Positions 62,600 through 64,000 of a DNA stretch of 64,000 nucleotides are shown here, piece after piece. Positions within the stretch are counted from its first letter, which is position 1, and each line of letters starts with the position of its first letter. The stretch comes from Salinarchaeum laminariae. GTDB lineage: Archaea > Halobacteriota > Halobacteria > Halobacteriales > Salinarchaeaceae. Made by a program: the position numbers and the translations under genes. Where the stretch lies: assembly GCF_023204835.1 (NCBI RefSeq), contig NZ_CP096270.1:1364001-1428000 (forward strand). The letters run 5' to 3'. The notes under the pieces are model-generated. The model was not told the DNA's origin. It saw nothing but the letters and a program-made list of their open reading frames with translations, and made no database searches.

Positions 62600-63022
62600 A
62601 TGTTACACGAGGAGCGGACGTCGGTCGACGCGCCGACGCCCGAGGCGCTCGCCGACGAGTATCGTACGGAGCTTGCCCGGATCGTCGACGAGCACGGCGT
62701 CGAACCGGTCGCAGCCGAGACCGGGATCGAGACGGCGACGCTCCGGTCCATCGCCGCCGGCGAGGCGCCGGAGCTGTTTCTCGAGGATGCCGCCGCGATC
62801 CAGGCGCTCGACTCTGAGCTCGACGCCGCGACGATTCACGCGGAGGCCTGCGACCACCTGCTGCTGGGGATGTCGATGGCGGTCCTCGACGTCGACACGA
62901 TCGCCGCGGAGTACGAGGGCGAGCGGTCTGGCAAGGGAATCCAGCAGCGACTCGAACGTCGCGCACCGGTCTCGTTGGCCGAGTTTGCCAGGCTGGAGCA
63001 TTTCATCGCGAGCCGGCGGTAG
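62600..63022 (+). CDS. DUF5791-like helical protein
   Basis: 140 residues from ATG 62600 (MLHEERTSVDAPTPEALADE). Mostly helical. Blocks IVDEHGVEPVAAETGIETAT, LFLEDAAAIQALDSELDAAT, CDHLLLGMSMAVLDVD and APVSLAEFARLEHFI fit a haloarchaeal family named DUF5791. The first part resembles a helix-turn-helix (TGIETATLRSIAAGEAPEL), so a DNA-binding role is possible. It lies downstream of the pilus-like locus with 113 bp between and an own promoter, so the functional link is uncertain. Confidence 0.72.
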   Translation: MLHEERTSVDAPTPEALADEYRTELARIVDEHGVEPVAAETGIETATLRSIAAGEAPELFLEDAAAIQALDSELDAATIHAEACDHLLLGMSMAVLDVDTIAAEYEGERSGKGIQQRLERRAPVSLAEFARLEHFIASRR

Positions 63023-63107
63023 GGTGGCATGGTGAACGGTGGCCGGCGACGGCCACGCGAGTCGATCGACCGTCGCGGTTTTCCTCACGGACGTGCAATA
63101 CGTCTCC

Positions 63108-64000
63108 ATGCAGGTCGCTATTCTGGGCTGTGGCTACGTCGGACTCGAACTCGGTCGCCAGCTGACGGCGACCGGGCACGACGCCGTCGGCGTTCGCCGG
63201 TCCGCTGACGGGGCAGCGGCCATCGAGGAGGCCGGCTTCGAGGCGGTGCAGGCCGACGTAACCGATCCCGAATCGCTCGACGCGGTGCCGGACGTCGACG
63301 CGCTGGTATTCGCGGCGAGCTCCGGTGGTCGCGGGGCCGAGGCGGCCCGCCACGTCTACGTCGAGGGGCTCGAAACGGCGATCGAGCAGTTCGCTGGCCG
63401 GGAGGACCCACCCGAGCAGCTGGTCTACACCTCCAGCACAGGGGTCTACGGCGATCACGACGGCGACTGGGTCGACGAGACCACGCCGATCGATCCGACG
63501 ACGGAGAAGACCGCGGTGCTGGCCGACGCAGAGCGAGTGGCGACCGACGTCGCTGACGAGCACGGCATCGACGGAACCGTCGTCCGGTTCGCCGGACTCT
63601 ACGGCCCCGATCGCTACCGGCTGGAGCGCTACGTCGAGGGACCCGTCACGGAGGGGTATCTGAACATGATCCATCGCGACGACGCGGCGGGCGTGGTTCG
63701 GTTCGCGCTCGATGGGGCTGCCGACGGGACGCTCGCAGACCGTTCGATCGACACGCTGCTGGCCGTCGACGACGAGCCGGTCTCGAAGTGGGCGTTCGCG
63801 GACTGGCTGGCCGAGCGGTGTGGCGAGCCAGCGCCGGAGAAGCGAACGATCGAGGAGCGGCTGGCGGCCGGCGACCTCTCGGAGCCGGCCGAACGCCGCC
63901 TTCGGACGAGCAAACGCTGTTCGAACGACCTGCTCCGGGAGCTGGGATACGAGTTTTCGTTTCCGTCGTTTCGTGAGGGGTATCGGGACGCGATCGAAGC
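63108..64000 (+). CDS. NAD-dependent epimerase/dehydratase family protein (3' end outside window)
   Basis: 297 codons from ATG 63108 to the window edge, nearly full length. The Rossmann motif is VAILGCGYVGLELGRQL (G-x2-G-x2-G). Other parts: LVFAASSGGRGAEAARHVY, LVYTSSTGVYGDHDGDWVDE (atypical extended-SDR active-site region), VVRFAGLYGPDRYRLER and YLNMIHRDDAAGVVRFALDG. The Y-x3-K pair is not seen in standard form, which is common in YeeZ/atypical SDR5 members, so enzymatic activity may differ. Likely a cytosolic nucleotide-sugar or NAD-binding protein; substrate unknown. Confidence 0.8.
   Translation, partial: MQVAILGCGYVGLELGRQLTATGHDAVGVRRSADGAAAIEEAGFEAVQADVTDPESLDAVPDVDALVFAASSGGRGAEAARHVYVEGLETAIEQFAGREDPPEQLVYTSSTGVYGDHDGDWVDETTPIDPTTEKTAVLADAERVATDVADEHGIDGTVVRFAGLYGPDRYRLERYVEGPVTEGYLNMIHRDDAAGVVRFALDGAADGTLADRSIDTLLAVDDEPVSKWAFADWLAERCGEPAPEKRTIEERLAAGDLSEPAERRLRTSKRCSNDLLRELGYEFSFPSFREGYRDAIE

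Overview
The window is chromosomal DNA of a halophilic archaeon (class Halobacteria). The evidence is high GC content, strongly acid-rich proteins, frequent GTG starts, haloarchaeal TATA-type promoters about 26 bp upstream of leaderless starts, Tat-lipobox lipoproteins, and many families found mainly in Halobacteria (NMD3, Taw2, AglJ/AglF, TrmB/TbsP, PolB2, aMBF1, DUF5781/5779/5822/5791-like proteins). I cannot name the genus. There is one tRNA (Leu-GAG), no rRNA, no CRISPR array and no intact insertion sequence. Family names were assigned by reading the sequences, not by database search.

1-6.3 kb is a carbohydrate locus: a cut-off sugar-binding lipoprotein, a sulfatase, a small DUF1450-like protein, a GH43-like beta-propeller protein and, divergently, a glycogen-debranching-type enzyme. 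The lipoprotein and GH43-like promoters each carry an ACAAC/GTTGT dyad just upstream of the TATA box. 6.3-16.3 kb holds a ribbon-helix-helix regulator, aglJ and aglF (N-glycan and nucleotide-sugar steps), hisD, a PHP protein, a J-domain/2Fe-2S ferredoxin fusion, a TumE-type toxin-antitoxin pair, the overlapping taw2 and nmd3 genes, and a zincin-like DUF5781 protein.

16.6-32.2 kb carries tbsP, small haloarchaeal proteins, a second J-domain protein, alaX, a HAD phosphatase, cysE, an acyl-CoA dehydrogenase, a FilR1-type regulator, aMBF1, tRNA-Leu with a partial 3' copy downstream, a PQQ-propeller lipoprotein, an ABC exporter pair, a GNAT/zinc-ribbon protein and a DUF420 membrane protein. 32.4-35.7 kb is a tight three-gene cassette: a RadA-like protein without a P-loop, a coiled-coil protein and a PolB2-type DNA polymerase with an altered motif C.

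35.8-51.9 kb holds small zinc-finger proteins, a methylmalonyl-CoA mutase subunit, vapBC, acs, a wHTH/membrane-protein pair, rps17e, an 870-bp hairpin-rich spacer with a dispersed repeat, asd, small membrane proteins, a 2-hydroxyacid dehydrogenase, a PAC2-family chaperone, trmB and a metallo-beta-lactamase-fold hydrolase. 51.9-62.5 kb is an eight-gene Tad/type IV pilus-like locus: coiled-coil protein, signal-anchored protein, secretion ATPase, TadC-like platform, then four membrane-anchored or pilin-like proteins ending in one of about 1015 residues. It is followed by a DUF5791-like protein and a cut-off NAD-dependent epimerase.

The strongest candidates for under-described biology are the pilus-like locus, the RadA-like/coiled-coil/PolB2 cassette, the J-domain-ferredoxin fusion, and the array of short perfect hairpins with 2-3 nt loops between rps17e and asd.
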